Positions 6,863 through 7,542 of a DNA stretch of 7,542 nucleotides are shown here, piece after piece. The notes beneath the pieces were generated by a model. It worked only from the letters and a program-made list of their open reading frames with translations. It was not told where the DNA came from and did not search any database. Position 1 is the first letter of the stretch, and every line of letters starts with the position of its first letter. The position numbers and the translations under genes are program-made. Source of the stretch: DASUME01 sp038257655. GTDB taxonomy: Bacteria; Myxococcota_A; Polyangia; Polyangiales; DASUME01. The stretch is from positions 1 through 7,542 of the forward strand of contig JBBSJC010000412.1 in the NCBI GenBank assembly GCA_038257655.1. The letters are read 5' to 3'.

Positions 6863-7542
6863 GCGCGACGTTTGAGCGCGCTCAAAACATCGTCGCGACC
6901 CCGTAGCAAGGTTTCTTCGGTGCAGGCCCAGTCGACGCAAGGGTCGGTCACCGAGACGCCGTACTTTAGCTGCGTGCGGTCATCTGGGATCGTCTGACAG
7001 CCTGCGTGCAGATTGGACTCGATCATCAAGCCTACGATCGAGCTGTTTCCTTCGTTGATCTGATGGATGCAGTCGTGAAACACGAGGGGCTGCAGGGTGT
7101 GATCCTTGAGCGAGTTGGCGTGGGAGCAGTCGATGACGATGTTTGACGGCAGCTTGGCGGCGGCAAGCGCGCGCTCTGCCAGCCGCACACTGACTGTGTC
7201 GTAGTTAGGGCGACCGCCGCCGCCGCGTAACACGAGGTGGCCGTGGCGATTGCCAGTGGTGCGTACGATCGCGGTGCGTCCCTCCGGGCTGATACCGAGA
7301 AAGCTGTGGGGTAAGGCTGCCGCGCGGATCGCGTTGACGGCTACTTCGAGTCCACCGTCGGTGCCATTTTTGAAGCCGACGGGGGCAGACAAACCGCTCG
7401 CCATTTCACGATGGGTCTGCGATTCGGTGGTGCGTGCGCCGATGGCATACCAACTGATCAGATCGCCAAGGTACTGGGGCGATAGCGGGTCGAGTGCCTC
7501 CGAGGCCGTGGGCAGGCCCATGTCTGCGAACTGGGCGAGCAA
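6853..7542 (-). CDS. 3-deoxy-7-phosphoheptulonate (DAHP) synthase, class I AroG type, C-terminal part (5' end outside window)
   Basis: DAHP synthase condenses phosphoenolpyruvate with erythrose-4-phosphate, the first step of the shikimate pathway to aromatic amino acids. The last 229 residues are visible, compared with about 350 for E. coli AroG, so roughly 120 N-terminal residues lie to the right of the window. They include the metal-binding Cys and an active-site Lys region. Visible blocks are MGLPTASEALDPLSPQYL (8-25), AIGARTTESQTHREMASGL (33-51), GFKNGTDGG (57-64) and RGGGGRPNYD (106-115). Three of the four metal ligands can be placed: His141 in DCSHANS, Glu175 in MIESN and Asp200 in SVTDPC. 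Their spacing is close to His268, Glu302 and Asp326 of AroG. The frame stays open to the edge, so the fragment is cut by the window, not broken. AroF, AroG and AroH isozymes cannot be separated because the feedback-inhibition site is largely N-terminal. Confidence 0.95.
   Translation of the reverse strand: MLAQFADMGLPTASEALDPLSPQYLGDLISWYAIGARTTESQTHREMASGLSAPVGFKNGTDGGLEVAVNAIRAAALPHSFLGISPEGRTAIVRTTGNRHGHLVLRGGGGRPNYDTVSVRLAERALAAAKLPSNIVIDCSHANSLKDHTLQPLVFHDCIHQINEGNSSIVGLMIESNLHAGCQTIPDDRTQLKYGVSVTDPCVDWACTEETLLRGRDDVLSALKRRAAG

Overview
This is a GC-rich (clearly above 60% by eye), gene-dense stretch of what looks like a Gram-negative bacterial chromosome. It holds five complete genes and two partial ones. 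Six read rightward in close succession and the last converges on them. I see no rRNA, tRNA, CRISPR array, insertion sequence, phage gene or other mobile signature. The combination of glutamyl-tRNA reductase-based haem synthesis, a single-domain ArsA/Get3-like ATPase of the type common in Actinobacteria and deltaproteobacterial lineages, a DUF5924/DUF2914 membrane protein, a SelO protein with a longer N-terminus, and an AroG-type (class I) DAHP synthase points to a proteobacterium in the broad sense. Myxococcota or another deltaproteobacterial relative is my best guess. That placement is inference, not proof.

Layout: the 3' end of hemA (1-333) overlaps hemC (330-1307) by four bases, so the first two committed steps of C5-pathway tetrapyrrole synthesis are translationally coupled. 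After 79 bp comes an ArsA/Get3-family ATPase (1387-2586). After another 53 bp comes glmU (2640-4061), the bifunctional enzyme making UDP-GlcNAc for peptidoglycan and lipopolysaccharide. A seven-helix membrane protein with a C-terminal DUF2914-like domain (4070-5092) follows after only 8 bp and is probably co-translated with glmU. After 65 bp comes selO (5158-6762), a pseudokinase-fold protein AMPylase. A 90-bp tail-to-tail gap separates selO from the 3' two-thirds of a class I DAHP synthase gene on the minus strand (6853-7542), whose start lies outside the window.

How the genes relate: hemA and hemC act consecutively, and glmU feeds envelope synthesis, perhaps with the membrane protein behind it. 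The ATPase, SelO and DAHP synthase have no evident shared pathway with these. The window reads as ordinary housekeeping chromosome with a few poorly characterised families embedded in it. I found no convincing evidence of a wholly new system. The points most worth following up are the cysteine-poor ArsA/Get3 homologue whose P-loop lacks the signature lysine, and the uncharacterised membrane protein tightly coupled to glmU.
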